A DNA stretch of 64,000 bases, from contig CAVWVF010000004.1 of NCBI GenBank assembly GCA_963758335.1, positions 682,001 to 746,000 on the forward strand, read 5' to 3'. The notes under the pieces were generated by a model that did no database searches, was not told the DNA's origin, and saw nothing but the letters and a program-made list of their open reading frames with translations. Shown here piece after piece: positions 37,019-46,688 of this stretch. The first letter of the stretch is position 1, and the number at the start of each line of letters is the position of its first letter. A program made the translations under genes and the position numbers. Source of the stretch: Roseiarcus sp963758335 (GTDB lineage Bacteria; Pseudomonadota; Alphaproteobacteria; Rhizobiales; Beijerinckiaceae).

Positions 37019-37181
37019 GCCCGACCCGGATTGCCCGGTATCGGAAAGTCGCCGCCCGATTGCGCTAGATCAATGCCGGGCTGCCAAATGTTGGCTAAGC
37101 ATGGCTTGCGAGATGGGACGGGAATGAGCCAGGACTGCCGCGGGCGCAGAGCCACGCGTCAATTGGAAAGGGCCCGATCCC

Positions 37182-38348
37182 ATGGGCGCCACGTGCAATC
37201 CCGAGATTGATTACACGACCTGCCTGGGGCCCGATCCCGACGCGCCGGTCCGTGGCGGGGCAACGCGGCGGCAGGTGCTGCAATTCTGCGCCGGGGTTGC
37301 GGCCACCATGGGCCTGTCGTCCGCCGCCGGCGTGCGGATGGCCGAGGCGGCGATGGCCCCGGCAAGGCCGCCGGTGATCTGGCTGCACGGCCAGGAATGC
37401 ACCGGATGCACCGAATCGCTGCTGCGCGCCACGCATCCCACGGTCGAGTCGCTCATTCTCGACGTCATCTCGCTGGACTATCACGACACACTGTGCGTCG
37501 GCGCCGGCCAGCAGGCGCTCGACTACAAACACAAGATGATGGCGCAGCACAAAGGCGCCTACGTCCTGGTGACCGAGGGCGGGACGCCGATGAAGGACGG
37601 CGGCATCTATTGCAAGGTCGGCGGCAAGACCCAACTCGAGCTGGTACGCGAAGCCGCCGAAGGTGCGGCGGCTGTCATCGCCATCGGCTCCTGCGCATCC
37701 TGGGGCGGCATCCAGTCGGCCGATCCGAACCCGACCGGCGCGGTCGGAACGCATACCGCGATACCGGGCACGCTGGTGATCAATGTGCCGGGCTGCCCGC
37801 CCAATCCGTACAATTTCCTGTCCACGGTGCTTTACCTGCTGACCTTCAAGCGGCCGCCGGACCTCGACGAGCTCAATCGCCCGAAATTCGCCTATGGACG
37901 GCTGATCCACGACAATTGCGAGCGGCGCGGGCATTTCAATGCCGGCCGGTTTGCATTGGAATTTGGCGACCTGGGGCACCGGCAGGGCTTCTGCCTCTAC
38001 ATGCTCGGCTGCAAGGGGCCGGAGACTTATGCCAACTGCCCGGCGATCGGCTTCGGCGATGTGGGCTTCGGCTCCTGGCCGGTAGGAACCGGACATCCGT
38101 GCTACGGCTGTACCGAGCAAGCGACCGCGTTCCGCAAGCCGAAGTATGCGCTCGCCACGGTCAAGACGCTGTTGCCGCCGACGGCCTATCCGGAAGTGGG
38201 CAGCCATGAGGGCAGCGGGGTCAGCCCCGGCGCCGTCGCTGTACTGGGTGCCGTGGGCGGTCTCGCCGTCGGCGCGGGCGCGATGCTGCTGAAGCAGATG
38301 GGCAGCGGCAAGGACGCCGGACCGGACGCGCCGAACAAGGAGGCCTAG
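37182..38348 (+). CDS. hybO: [NiFe] hydrogenase small subunit, Hyb type
   Basis: 388 residues. A twin-arginine signal (GATRRQVLQFCAGVAA) exports the folded heterodimer. FeS ligands: CTGCTES (Cys73, Cys76), AIGSCASWGGIQ, NVPGCPPNP for the proximal cluster; IHDNCERRGHF, YMLGCKG and GHPCYGCTEQ for the others. The proximal region has Gly where O2-tolerant enzymes have extra Cys (CTGC, WGG), so this is a standard, O2-sensitive-type cluster. A C-terminal helix (PGAVAVLGAVGGLAVGAGAM) anchors it. First gene of a tightly packed operon. Confidence 0.94.
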   Translation: MGATCNPEIDYTTCLGPDPDAPVRGGATRRQVLQFCAGVAATMGLSSAAGVRMAEAAMAPARPPVIWLHGQECTGCTESLLRATHPTVESLILDVISLDYHDTLCVGAGQQALDYKHKMMAQHKGAYVLVTEGGTPMKDGGIYCKVGGKTQLELVREAAEGAAAVIAIGSCASWGGIQSADPNPTGAVGTHTAIPGTLVINVPGCPPNPYNFLSTVLYLLTFKRPPDLDELNRPKFAYGRLIHDNCERRGHFNAGRFALEFGDLGHRQGFCLYMLGCKGPETYANCPAIGFGDVGFGSWPVGTGHPCYGCTEQATAFRKPKYALATVKTLLPPTAYPEVGSHEGSGVSPGAVAVLGAVGGLAVGAGAMLLKQMGSGKDAGPDAPNKEA

Positions 38349-38350
38349 CC

Positions 38351-39373
38351 ATGAGCCAGGTCGACCGCAGGGACTTCCTGAAAGGTGCCGGTCTCGCGGC
38401 CGCGGCGGTGCCCACCGCGGGTTCGGCGGCCATCGTACGGCCACCGCTGCAGATGTCGCCGGATGCGGTGGGCATGCTGTATGACTCGCCGCTGTGCATC
38501 GGCTGCAAGGCCTGCGTGGCGGCGTGCAAGGCGGCCAATGGCATGCCGGCGGACATCCCGCTGGACCTGCGCAGTTGGAACCAAGACACCTGGGATTCGC
38601 CGGAGGATCTGTCCGGGCAGACGCTCAACGTCATCAAGGTCTATCGCAACGGTACGGCCGAGTACAAGGACCGCGAGATCAACGGCTACGCTTTCGTCAA
38701 GCGGCATTGCCTGCATTGCGTCGATCCATCCTGCGTGTCGGTCTGCCCGGTTTCCGCGATGCGGAAGGACGCGGTGACGGGCGTCGTCACCCATGACCCG
38801 GATGCATGCATCGGGTGCCGCTATTGCGTCTATGGCTGTCCGTTCGGCGTGCCGCAGTACGATTTCAACAACCCGTTCGGCAAGATCGCCAAGTGCCAGT
38901 TCTGCAACCACTTGCAGCAGCAGGGCAAGATCCCCGCCTGCTGCGACGTGTGCCCGACCGGCGCTTCGCTGTTCGGCAGCGTCAAGGATCTCGAGCAGGA
39001 GATCGAGCAGCGGCTGAATTTGGCACCGGGGACGCCGTATGAGTTTCCGCGCGGCAAGCTGGGCGATGACCGGCTGCCCAATCCGGCGACGATCCCGACC
39101 TATGTCAAAGGCATCTACGGCGAGCACGAGGCGGGCAGCACGCAGGTGCGCTACCTTGCCGGCATCCCGTTCGCGACGCTGGGCCTGCCGCAGGTCGGAT
39201 CGCGGTCGCCGGCTTCAGTCACCGAAGGCATGCAGCACACGCTGTATCACTGGCTGATCGCGCCGATCGCCGCCTTCCTGGGCTTCGCAATCCTTGCGCG
39301 CCGCAACATGCCGCGCAACGGCGATGACGGGGGCGCTGACGAACCGCCGAACTCCAAGGGGGGCCGGCCATGA
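38351..39373 (+). CDS. hybA: HybA-type ferredoxin subunit
   Basis: 340 residues, Tat signal (DRRDFLKGAGLAAAAVPTAG), four [4Fe-4S] motifs (CIGCKACVAACKAANG, HCLHCVDPSCVSVCPVSA, CIGCRYCVYGCPFG, CQFCNHLQQQG with CCDVCPTGA) and a C-terminal membrane helix (HWLIAPIAAFLGFAILA). Carries electrons from the small subunit to HybB. Overlaps hybB by ATGA. Confidence 0.93.
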   Translation: MSQVDRRDFLKGAGLAAAAVPTAGSAAIVRPPLQMSPDAVGMLYDSPLCIGCKACVAACKAANGMPADIPLDLRSWNQDTWDSPEDLSGQTLNVIKVYRNGTAEYKDREINGYAFVKRHCLHCVDPSCVSVCPVSAMRKDAVTGVVTHDPDACIGCRYCVYGCPFGVPQYDFNNPFGKIAKCQFCNHLQQQGKIPACCDVCPTGASLFGSVKDLEQEIEQRLNLAPGTPYEFPRGKLGDDRLPNPATIPTYVKGIYGEHEAGSTQVRYLAGIPFATLGLPQVGSRSPASVTEGMQHTLYHWLIAPIAAFLGFAILARRNMPRNGDDGGADEPPNSKGGRP

Positions 39374-40509
39374 GCACCGCCGCACCGCTGCACAGGAAGC
39401 TGATCACCCCCACCACGCTGGTGCTGGCGGCGCTGACGCTGATCGGCTTCTACTTCCTGTTCGAGCGCTTCATCCATGGGCTGGGCGCCGTCGCCAATAT
39501 CAACTCGGGCTATCCGTGGGGACTCTGGGTGGTCGTCGATGTCATCATCGGCACCGCGTTCGGCTGCGGCGGCTTCGCGATGGCGTTGCTGGTGTATATC
39601 TTCAACCGCAGCACCTACCACCCGTTGATACGTGCCGCGCTGCTGAGCGGATTGTTCGGCTATACGCTGGGTGGTTTTGCCGTGATCTTCGACCTTGGCC
39701 GCTACTGGCACTTCTACAACCTGCTGCTGCCGTGGCACGCGCACGCCGACTCGGTCATGCTGGAAGTGGCGCTGTGCGTCATGGCCTATGTCGTGGTGCT
39801 GTGGATCGAATTTGCACCCGCCTTCCTGGAACGGTTCGGGCTTTACGGCATCAGGCGGGCGCTGGACCGCTGGATGTTCGTGTTCGCTGCGCTCGGGGTG
39901 CTGTTGCCGACCATGCACCAGTCGTCGCTGGGCTCGATGATCCTGGTGATGAGCTACAAGCTGTCCCCGCTGTGGTACACGGAATGGCTGCCAGCCCTGT
40001 TCGTCATCAGCGCGCTGGCGATGGGCTATGCCATCGTGATGTTCGAAGCGACGGTTGTCTCCAAGAGCTTCGCGCTGCCGTCGGAACATGCGCTGATCTC
40101 GAAGCTGTCGAAAGTGGTGGGCTGGATTACCGTGGGCTGGCTGCTGCTGCGCTGGGGCGACCTGTTCGCCCGCGATGCGGTGCCGCTGGCCTTCGCCGGC
40201 AGCGTGCGCGTGTGCCTGTTCTGGATCGAGAACGCCTTCTTCCTTGCTGCGGCACTGGTATTCCTCACCAATGCGGGACGCGCCAGCCAGCGCGCCTCCT
40301 TCCTCGGTGCCGTTGCGTTGCTGCTGGGTGGCAGTTTGTATCGGCTCGATGCGTACCTCATCGGCTATACACCGGTCGCCAACTGGACATACTTCCCGTC
40401 GGCGTCCGAGATGATGGTAACGGTCGGCGTAATCTCGCTCGAGGTGCTTCTCTATCTCGTCTTCATCAAGACCCTGCCCGTGCTGCACGGCGAAGCCGCG
40501 CATCCCTGA
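39370..40509 (+). CDS. hybB: HybB-type (NrfD family) quinone-reacting membrane subunit
   Basis: 379 residues, about ten membrane helices (for example TLVLAALTLIGFYFLFERFI, YPWGLWVVVDVIIGTAFGCG). Contains LMPTMHQSSLGSM-like LLPTMHQSSLGSMILVMSYK, and GFAVIFDLGRYWHFYNLLLP, typical of HybB. Transfers electrons to menaquinone or ubiquinone. Third gene of the hyb operon. Confidence 0.93.
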   Translation: MSTAAPLHRKLITPTTLVLAALTLIGFYFLFERFIHGLGAVANINSGYPWGLWVVVDVIIGTAFGCGGFAMALLVYIFNRSTYHPLIRAALLSGLFGYTLGGFAVIFDLGRYWHFYNLLLPWHAHADSVMLEVALCVMAYVVVLWIEFAPAFLERFGLYGIRRALDRWMFVFAALGVLLPTMHQSSLGSMILVMSYKLSPLWYTEWLPALFVISALAMGYAIVMFEATVVSKSFALPSEHALISKLSKVVGWITVGWLLLRWGDLFARDAVPLAFAGSVRVCLFWIENAFFLAAALVFLTNAGRASQRASFLGAVALLLGGSLYRLDAYLIGYTPVANWTYFPSASEMMVTVGVISLEVLLYLVFIKTLPVLHGEAAHP

Positions 40510-40521
40510 GAGGAGGCTGCC

Positions 40522-42228
40522 TTGACCCGCATCACGATCGACCCGATTACCCGCATCGAGGGCCACCTGCGCATCGACTGCGAGGTTGACGGCGGCAAGG
40601 TGACGAAGGCCTGGTCGTCCGGCCAGATGTGGCGGGGCATCGAGATCATCCTGAAGGGTCGCGATCCGCGCGACGCCTGGATTTTCACCCAGCGCATCTG
40701 CGGCGTATGCACGACGGTGCACGCCATCGCCTCGGTGCGGGCGGTGGAAAATGCGCTGGATCTCGAAGTGCCGCTGAATGCCCAGTATATCCGCAACATG
40801 ATCGTTACGGCACACGGCGTGCACGACCATATCGTGCATTTCTATCAGCTCGCCGCGCTCGACTGGGTCGATATCGTCTCGGCGCTCAAGGGCGATCCCG
40901 CCGGCGCGGCCAAGCTGGGCGCCAGCCTGTCGGACTACAAGGCCAACAGCATTCCCAACATCCAGTCGGTGCGCGACAGGCTGCAAACCTTCGTCAGCAG
41001 CGGAGACCTTGGCGTGTTCGCTTCGGGCTACTGGGGACACCCAGCCATGAAGCTGCCGCCGGATGTCAACCTGCTGGCGGCAACGCACTACATACAGGCG
41101 CTCGAAGTCCAGCGCACGGCCAACAAGATCGTGGCAATCCTTGGCTCGAAGACGCCGCATATCCAGAACCTTGCGGTCGGCGGCGTGTCGAACCCGATCA
41201 ATCCCGACAGCCAATCGACGCTGACACTGGAGCGGCTCTACGACATCAAGGCGTATATCGACGAGCTTGGTGACTTCGTCAACAACGCGATGATCAACGA
41301 CGTCGCCGCTGTTGGCGCGCTGTACGCGGATTGGACGAAATACGGCGCCGGCGTCACCAACTATCTGTCCGTCCCCGACCTGCCGCTGGATACCAAGGGC
41401 ACGCAGTTCGAGCTGCCCGGCGGCTACATCCCGGCGGCCGACCTGACGAGGTTCAAGCCGATCACCAGCTATCACGACGCGTTCTTCCGCGACGGTGTGA
41501 AGGAAGCGGTCAAGCACTCCTGGTACGACTACACCGGCGACGACGCCGCACTGCATCCCTACGCCGGCCAGACCAACCCGGACTACAACGACTTCCATGA
41601 TGACGGGAAATACTCCTGGATCAAGGCACCGACCTTCCAGGACCAACGCGCGCAGGTCGGGCCGCTCGCCAACGTGCTGGCCATGTACGCCGCCGGGCAT
41701 GAACCGACCCGGCGGCATTTGACGAAACTGGTGGCGGTCGCCAGCAAGGTCGCCGGCACGCAGATCCCGCTGAGTGCGCTGCATTCCACGGTCGGCCGCA
41801 TCGCCGCCCGCGCCGTGCGCTGCGCCGTGCTGCACGAGGCGTTGCAGAACCAGTGGCAGTTGCTGATCGACAACATCGCCAAGGGCGACACTCGCACCTT
41901 CAACCGGCCGACCTTCCCCAAGGGCGAGGTGCGCGGCTTCGGATACCACGAGGCGCCTCGCGGCGTTCTGTCGCACTGGGTGGTGATCAAGGACGGCAAG
42001 ATCGACAATTACCAGGCGGTGGTGCCCTCCACCTGGAATGCCGGCCCGCGCGATGCAAACGATTCACCCGGCCCATATGAAGCCGCGCTGGTGGACAACC
42101 CGGTCAGCGATCCCGCTCTGCCGCTCGAGGTCCTGCGCACCGTGCACTCGTTCGATCCCTGCATCGCCTGCGCGGTTCACATGGCGGATGCGGAGAAACG
42201 GCCGATCGTCCAGGTCAAGGCCATGTGA
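40522..42228 (+). CDS. hybC: [NiFe] hydrogenase large subunit, Hyb type
   Basis: 568 residues, contains the Ni-Fe(CN)2CO site where H2 is split. TTG start with AGGAGG five bases before. L1 motif RICGVCTTVHA (Cys60, Cys63), L2 motif FDPCIACAVH (Cys547, Cys550). After His553 a 15-residue tail (MADAEKRPIVQVKAM) is to be removed by HybD. N-terminal ITRIEGHLRID is standard. The gene order small-HybA-HybB-large matches E. coli hydrogenase-2 (group 1c). Confidence 0.95.
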   Translation: MTRITIDPITRIEGHLRIDCEVDGGKVTKAWSSGQMWRGIEIILKGRDPRDAWIFTQRICGVCTTVHAIASVRAVENALDLEVPLNAQYIRNMIVTAHGVHDHIVHFYQLAALDWVDIVSALKGDPAGAAKLGASLSDYKANSIPNIQSVRDRLQTFVSSGDLGVFASGYWGHPAMKLPPDVNLLAATHYIQALEVQRTANKIVAILGSKTPHIQNLAVGGVSNPINPDSQSTLTLERLYDIKAYIDELGDFVNNAMINDVAAVGALYADWTKYGAGVTNYLSVPDLPLDTKGTQFELPGGYIPAADLTRFKPITSYHDAFFRDGVKEAVKHSWYDYTGDDAALHPYAGQTNPDYNDFHDDGKYSWIKAPTFQDQRAQVGPLANVLAMYAAGHEPTRRHLTKLVAVASKVAGTQIPLSALHSTVGRIAARAVRCAVLHEALQNQWQLLIDNIAKGDTRTFNRPTFPKGEVRGFGYHEAPRGVLSHWVVIKDGKIDNYQAVVPSTWNAGPRDANDSPGPYEAALVDNPVSDPALPLEVLRTVHSFDPCIACAVHMADAEKRPIVQVKAM

Positions 42229-42235
42229 GGCACGG

Positions 42236-42769
42236 ATGGGCGTCCTTGTCCTCGGACTTGGCAACATCCTCCTGTCGGATGAGGGCGTCGGCGTCCGCAT
42301 CGTCGAAGCGCTCGATGCCGCACACGAGCTGCCCGATGGTGTCGTGTTGCTCGATGGCGGCACCTCGGGCATGGAGCTGCTCGATGCGGTTGCGGAGCAG
42401 GATTGTCTGATCGTGGCTGATGCGGTGAATGCGGCCGGACCGGCTGGCCGCGTGATCCGGCTGGAGGACGGCGACATCAGGATGCTGTTCGAGACCCGGT
42501 TCTCGCCGCATCAACTGGGCCTCTCGGACCTGCTTGCCGCGCTGCGGCTCATCGGCAAGGCGCCATCCCGCGTCGTGCTGATCGGCGTCGTCCCGCAGAA
42601 TCTCAGCCTGGGCATGGAGCTTTCGCCGGCCGCGGCGGCAGGTTCGCGGAGCCCAAGGTCTCCTCCCGTGTTTCCCGGCAACGGCTCTCATGGGCGTGAC
42701 GCGGCCGTACGAATGATCGTCGAAGAACTTGGTCGTCTTGGCGTTGCGCCGGTGCCGCGATTGCATTAG
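42236..42769 (+). CDS. hybD: Hydrogenase maturation endopeptidase
   Basis: 177 residues. Cleaves the C-terminal tail of the large subunit after Ni insertion. Nickel ligands in GLGNILLSDEGVGVR (Glu), LIVADAVNAAG (Asp) and FSPHQLGLSDLLAALRL (His). ATG lies 7 bases after hybC. The last 45 residues are less typical (Ser/Pro-rich SRSPRSPPVFPGNG). Confidence 0.92.
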   Translation: MGVLVLGLGNILLSDEGVGVRIVEALDAAHELPDGVVLLDGGTSGMELLDAVAEQDCLIVADAVNAAGPAGRVIRLEDGDIRMLFETRFSPHQLGLSDLLAALRLIGKAPSRVVLIGVVPQNLSLGMELSPAAAAGSRSPRSPPVFPGNGSHGRDAAVRMIVEELGRLGVAPVPRLH

Positions 42770-42780
42770 AAAATAGAAAA

Positions 42781-43035
42781 ATGTGCATTGCTGTTCCAGC
42801 AGAGGTCGTGTCGGTCGATGGCGCAACAGCGGTCGTCGATGTTTACGGTGACCGCTTCACCGTCAGCCTGATGACGCTGGCTGAACCGGTGCAGCCTGGG
42901 GACTTCGTCACCCTGCGCGCACAGCGGTATGCGGTAGCCAGGATGGAACGTGAGGACGCTGAGGCGGCCCGGCGCCTGTTCGAAGGACTGTTCCCCGAGC
43001 TTGCTGCCCGCGCGCAGACACTGCGCGCCGCGTGA
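42781..43035 (+). CDS. hypC: HypC-family hydrogenase chaperone (HybG type)
   Basis: 84 residues beginning MCIAVPAEVVSVDGATAVVD; Cys2, exposed after Met removal, binds the Fe(CN)2CO unit. It shuttles this between HypD and HybC. Preceded by an 11-base gap. A second HypC is at 50225, suggesting one chaperone per hydrogenase or duplicate loci. Confidence 0.92.
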   Translation: MCIAVPAEVVSVDGATAVVDVYGDRFTVSLMTLAEPVQPGDFVTLRAQRYAVARMEREDAEAARRLFEGLFPELAARAQTLRAA

Positions 43036-43047
43036 AACCCTGCCCCG

Positions 43048-43545
43048 ATGAACCCTGCTGACCATCTCGATGACCATCCCCGCGTGCGGGTGCTGAGCGA
43101 ACGGTTTCGCCAGATCGATGTGAGCATGCGGGACCTGCCCATCTACAATCCGAAGGTCACTATTGAGGCGATTGGCTTCCGGCCATTTGGCGCCGACGCG
43201 CTACTGGGCGTGCTCGTTACGCCCTGGTTCATGAACCTGACCCTGTTGCCGGTTGAGCGCGTGCCGATGGACATGGCCGCCATCGGCAGGACCGTTCTGG
43301 TCGAGCTGCCTGCGGGCAGCCGGACATTTGCGGTCAACGGCGACGATGTCACCGGGCTCTACAAGGCCTATTCGTTGTATTCGCCAATGGGAACCTTCCA
43401 GCTTCCCGGCCAGGCCGGCGCGGAGGCGCGCCGGATGCTGGCATTGCTGATGACCCCTCCAACAGCGGAACCCAAAGCACCGCTTGGTTCCCGCACCGGC
43501 AACCTCGACCGCCGCGCGTTGCTGTTCCGCCGCCGGCACGCGTGA
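43048..43545 (+). CDS. hybE: [NiFe] hydrogenase assembly chaperone HybE
   Basis: 165 residues; VLSERFRQIDVSMRDLPIYN, PKVTIEAIGFRPFGADALLG, VLVTPWFMNLTLLPVE and LYSPMGTFQLPGQAGAEARR match HybE/HupJ-type chaperones, which guard Tat-exported hydrogenases until folded. The GTGA overlap couples it to the next gene. Confidence 0.9.
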   Translation: MNPADHLDDHPRVRVLSERFRQIDVSMRDLPIYNPKVTIEAIGFRPFGADALLGVLVTPWFMNLTLLPVERVPMDMAAIGRTVLVELPAGSRTFAVNGDDVTGLYKAYSLYSPMGTFQLPGQAGAEARRMLALLMTPPTAEPKAPLGSRTGNLDRRALLFRRRHA

Positions 43546-44761
43546 GAGGGCGGGACAACACGATCGTGGCGACTCCCGCTGGGCAACCGCTCGAGCAACA
43601 GATTTGCCTGCACGCGGCCATCTCCGATGGACGTCTGGCCGTGGCGAGCCTGTCCACCACCCGCACCGCGGGCATTGCCGGCGCGCTTGCGGCGCAGCCC
43701 CTGGCCCGCATTCCGCAAATTCTGTCACAGGTTTTCCCGCTGTGCGGCACGGCGCATGCCGTCGCCGGCCTGACGGCGATCGAAGCGGCCTTGCAGTGCG
43801 AAGCCTCGCCGGCGCAGCGCGCTCTTTCCGTGCGCTGGTGCTCCTCGCCGAGCAGGCCGCCGCATCGGCTTGGCGGACCATGATGGACTGGCCGCCCCTG
43901 TTGGGCGAGCCGCCACAGGTCGGCGCCTACGCCGCGCTCCGCCGTGCCGCCGCTGCCGTACGCGCCGTCACAGGGCACGACCCGTGGGAACAAATCGGCG
44001 GCGCCAAGCTGCGGCTGAAGCACGGCGATTTGGGCCGTACCGTCGGCGAACTCGCCCGGATGCTGAATGAATCGTTCCCGGAAGCGGCGGATCAGGCGCT
44101 GTCCTGGCCCAAGCTGGCCCGTGCGGTGCAGGGCGGCACCAGCACACCGGCACGATTGATCCGCGCCGCGCGCATCGGCGCGTTGGCCGATTATGGCCGC
44201 CATGACCGGCCGCTGCTTCCCGCCCTGGATGCGGACTGGTTTGCCGTTCGCCTCGCCGCGGAGCCGAGCTTCGGCTTCGCGCCGACGCTCGATGGCACGC
44301 CGGCCGAAGTCGGCCCGCTCGCGGCGCAGCGGCAACCGCTGGTCGGCGACGCCATGTCGCACTGGGGTCCGGCGCTCGCCACGCGGCTCTTGGCCGCCGC
44401 GCTCGATCTTCCTGTCGTGGCGGACCGTTTGCGACATGCGCTGGACGGGCTGACGGACGATGATCCCGCTGCGGTCGATCTAACCCGGGCCGGCCGCGGC
44501 GCCGGCGTGGTCGAAACATCGCGCGGTCCGCTCGCCTACTTTGCCAAGATCGCCGCTGGTCAGGTGCGGGTGATGCGCAGCGTCGCCCCGACCGAGTGGA
44601 ACTTCCATCCGGACGGTCCGTTCAGCGCCGCATTGGCCGCCGCCCCTGAAGTGCCGGATCCGGTCTTCGCGGCCCGTCTGCTCGCTGCCAGCTTCGACCC
44701 CTGCGTACCGTTCAGTATCGCGTTGGCGGCGCCCGATGCCGAGAGTGCCCCGCGTGCATGA
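43542..44761 (+). pseudogene. hupK: HupK-like hydrogenase expression/formation protein, one frameshift
   Basis: Part 1 (GTG 43542 to about 43830): QQICLHAAISDGRLAVASLS, VFPLCGTAHAVAGLTAIEAA. Part 2 (about 43830-44761): FRALVLLAEQAAASAWRTMM, DWPPLLGE, GGAKLRLKHGDLGRTVGELA, RGPLAYFAKIAAGQVRVMRS, TEWNFHPDGPFSAAL and SFDPCVPFSIAL. The CGTAHA and DPCVPF segments imitate the L1 and L2 motifs of the large subunit, as known for HupK, thought to act as a scaffold in metal-centre assembly. One indel at GCGCGCTCTTTCCG breaks it; with the operon otherwise intact, a sequencing error is plausible. Confidence 0.78.
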
Positions 44762-45095
44762 GGTGTCACTCGCCATGGCGCTGCTGGAACTGGTTCACGA
44801 GCAAGCAGTGGCGGCACAGGCAACGCGCGTCACGCGGCTTGTGCTGGAGATCGGCACGCTCTCCCACGTCGATGTCGACGCGCTGCGCTTCGCGGTCGAA
44901 GTTGCAGCGCAGGGCGGGTTGGCCGAAGGCGCCGTGCTGGAGATTTTGCAGCCGCAAGGTGCCGCCTATTGCCTGGATTGCGAGCGGCCGGTAACAGTCG
45001 CGCGTCACGGTGCGTCGTGCCCAAGCTGTGGCGGCGTGAAGCTGCTGGCCCAGGGCGGAGACGAGATGCGGCTGAAAGAGATGGAGGTCGTGTGA
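44754..45095 (+). CDS. hypA: Hydrogenase nickel incorporation protein HypA
   Basis: 113 residues. GTG at 44754 gives MHEVSLAMALLELV, where Met-His-Glu forms the nickel site; upstream in-frame starts would bury it. Zinc ribbon YCLDCERPVTV and SCPSCGGVKLLAQG. Its start overlaps the hupK end and its stop overlaps the hypB start (TGATG). Confidence 0.93.
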   Translation: MHEVSLAMALLELVHEQAVAAQATRVTRLVLEIGTLSHVDVDALRFAVEVAAQGGLAEGAVLEILQPQGAAYCLDCERPVTVARHGASCPSCGGVKLLAQGGDEMRLKEMEVV

Positions 45096-46110
45096 TGTGC
45101 GGTGTCTGCGGTTGCGGTCAGGGCGAGAAGCAGGTCGAGGACCTGCACCACCTCCAACCGCACGATCATCCGCATGAGATGGCGGACTTGCACGCAGGTG
45201 CCGAAGCCGATCACCGCCATGCGCATCAGCAGGGAGATGGCACGCGCACGATCACGGCCATGACCACGATCTTGACCACGGGCATGACCACGATCATGGC
45301 CACGGGCATGACCACGAGCATGAGCACGAGCACGAGCATTGGCACGAGCACAGCCACACCCATCCGGATGGCACCACGCACGTGCATCGGCATCGCCACG
45401 TGCACGAACACGGCCATGCGCACGACGCCGCGCCGGCCAGCGCGACACGACTGGTGAGCGTTGAACGCGACATTCTCGCCCGCAACGACGCCGTCGCGCT
45501 GCTGAACCGGCGCGATTTCCAGACCACGAAAACGCTCGTCCTCAATCTGGTTTCCAGCCCCGGTTCCGGAAAGACCGCGCTGTTGGTGGAAACCCTCAAT
45601 CGGATGGAACGACGGTGTCCGGTCGCGGTGATCGAGGGCGATCAGGAAACCGCCACGGATGCCGACCGCATCCGCGCGACGGGCACACCGGCGATCCAGA
45701 TCAACACCGGCAAAAGCTGCCATCTCGACGCCGACCTGGTGCGGACCGCAATGTCTCGCCTGGGTGTGCCGGAGAGCGGCATCCTGTTCATCGAGAATGT
45801 CGGCAACCTGGTCTGCCCGGCCGGTTTTGATCTGGGCGAGGCACACAAGGTCGTCGTTGTCTCGGTGACCGAAGGTGAAGACAAGCCGCTGAAATATTCC
45901 GGGATGTTCGCGGCCGCCGCATTGATGGTGGTGACCAAGTGCGACCTGTTGCCGCATCTCGAGTTCGATGTGGGGCGGTTGATCGCCAATGCGAAGCGGG
46001 TCAATCCCATGATCGGCGTGCTGAAGCTGTCGGCAAAGAGCGGGGAGGGCATGGATCGCTGGCTCCATTGGCTTGAAACCGCACGGGCGCTTCGCCTCGC
46101 CGCGGACTAG
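45095..46110 (+). pseudogene. hypB: HypB GTPase (first copy), one frameshift in the His-rich region
   Basis: ATG 45095 gives MCGVCGCGQGEKQVEDLHHL. After EADHRHAHQQGDG one base is missing near 45240; the other frame then reads HAHDHGHDHDLDHGHDHDHG, a long His-rich nickel-storage stretch to about 45430, then LVSVERDILARNDAVALLNR, Walker A LVSSPGSGKTALLVETL, VIEGDQETATDADRIRATGT, and ENVGNLVCPAGFDLGEAHKV. Nickel-loading GTPase, partner of HypA. The break sits in repetitive sequence, prone to both replication slippage and sequencing error. Confidence 0.82.
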
Positions 46111-46129
46111 CGCGGCGCTGGGCATTGGC

Positions 46130-46325
46130 ATGGACATGGGCCTCCCCCTCGCCACCGGCCACGGCGCGAATGCCGCCGCTGCGCGCCGCCTGCGTCTGCG
46201 CGTGCGCGGTCAGGTGCAGGGCGTGGGCTTCCGTCCGCATGTCTGGCGGCTGGCGACCCGCGACAAGCTCACCGGATTCGCCCTGAACGACCAGGAAGGG
46301 GTGCTGCTGGAAGTGCAGGGGGACG
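46130..46325 (+). pseudogene. hypF: HypF N-terminal fragment (acylphosphatase domain only)
   Basis: From ATG 46130: AARRLRLRVRGQVQGVGFRP, HVWRLATRDKLTGFALNDQE, GVLLEVQGD, the start of HypF. It stops abruptly at about 46325 and runs into the reversed end of a cyclase gene. About 65 of some 760 residues remain. A complete hypF is at 47946. Confidence 0.88.
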
Positions 46326-46688
46326 TTCGACGACGTCGCCCAAATGAACGCCGACTCGAAAGACGATGCGCTGGTCGGGCGAGAGACCGGCGTTGCGGTC
46401 GACCATCGCGCTCTGGACCTCGATCGCCGAGCGGACCGCGTCGACCACGCTCCTGAACTCGACGATGGTTCCGTCGCCGGTGCGCTTGACGATGCGGCCG
46501 TGATGGAGCGCGGCGGTCGGGTCGATGAGGTCGCTGCGCAGCGCGCGCAGGCGCGCAAGCGTTCGCTCCTCGTCGGCGCCGGCGAGCTTTGAGAAACCCA
46601 CCACGTCCGCCGCGAGGATGGTTGTCAGCTTGCGCTCGATCTCGCCGAGGACAAGGCGCATCCTCCTCTTGGGCGCAATGCATACCAT
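46325..46688 (-). pseudogene. Class III adenylate/guanylate cyclase, N-terminal fragment
   Basis: Starting at about 46688 or 46661: GEIERKLTTILAADVVGFSK, LAGADEERTLARLRALRSDL, HHGRIVKRTGDGTIVEFRSV, VDAVRSAIEVQSAM and FRVGVHLGDVVE. These are the first 110-120 residues of the family commonly followed by TolB-like or TPR domains. After GDVVE the sequence turns into the hypF fragment. A metal-binding Asp of the catalytic site is in the retained part (LAADVVGFS). The remainder is not in the correct position anywhere in the window. Confidence 0.85.

Noticed and set aside
39247..41976. 909-residue open frame antisense to hybB and hybC
   Set aside because: Shadow of high third-position GC; it covers two well-conserved genes on the plus strand and shows no motifs.
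45240..45430. CAC/GAC-rich tandem-like DNA as a CRISPR or minisatellite
   Set aside because: It encodes the His-rich nickel-binding region of HypB; repeats are codon-level and irregular.
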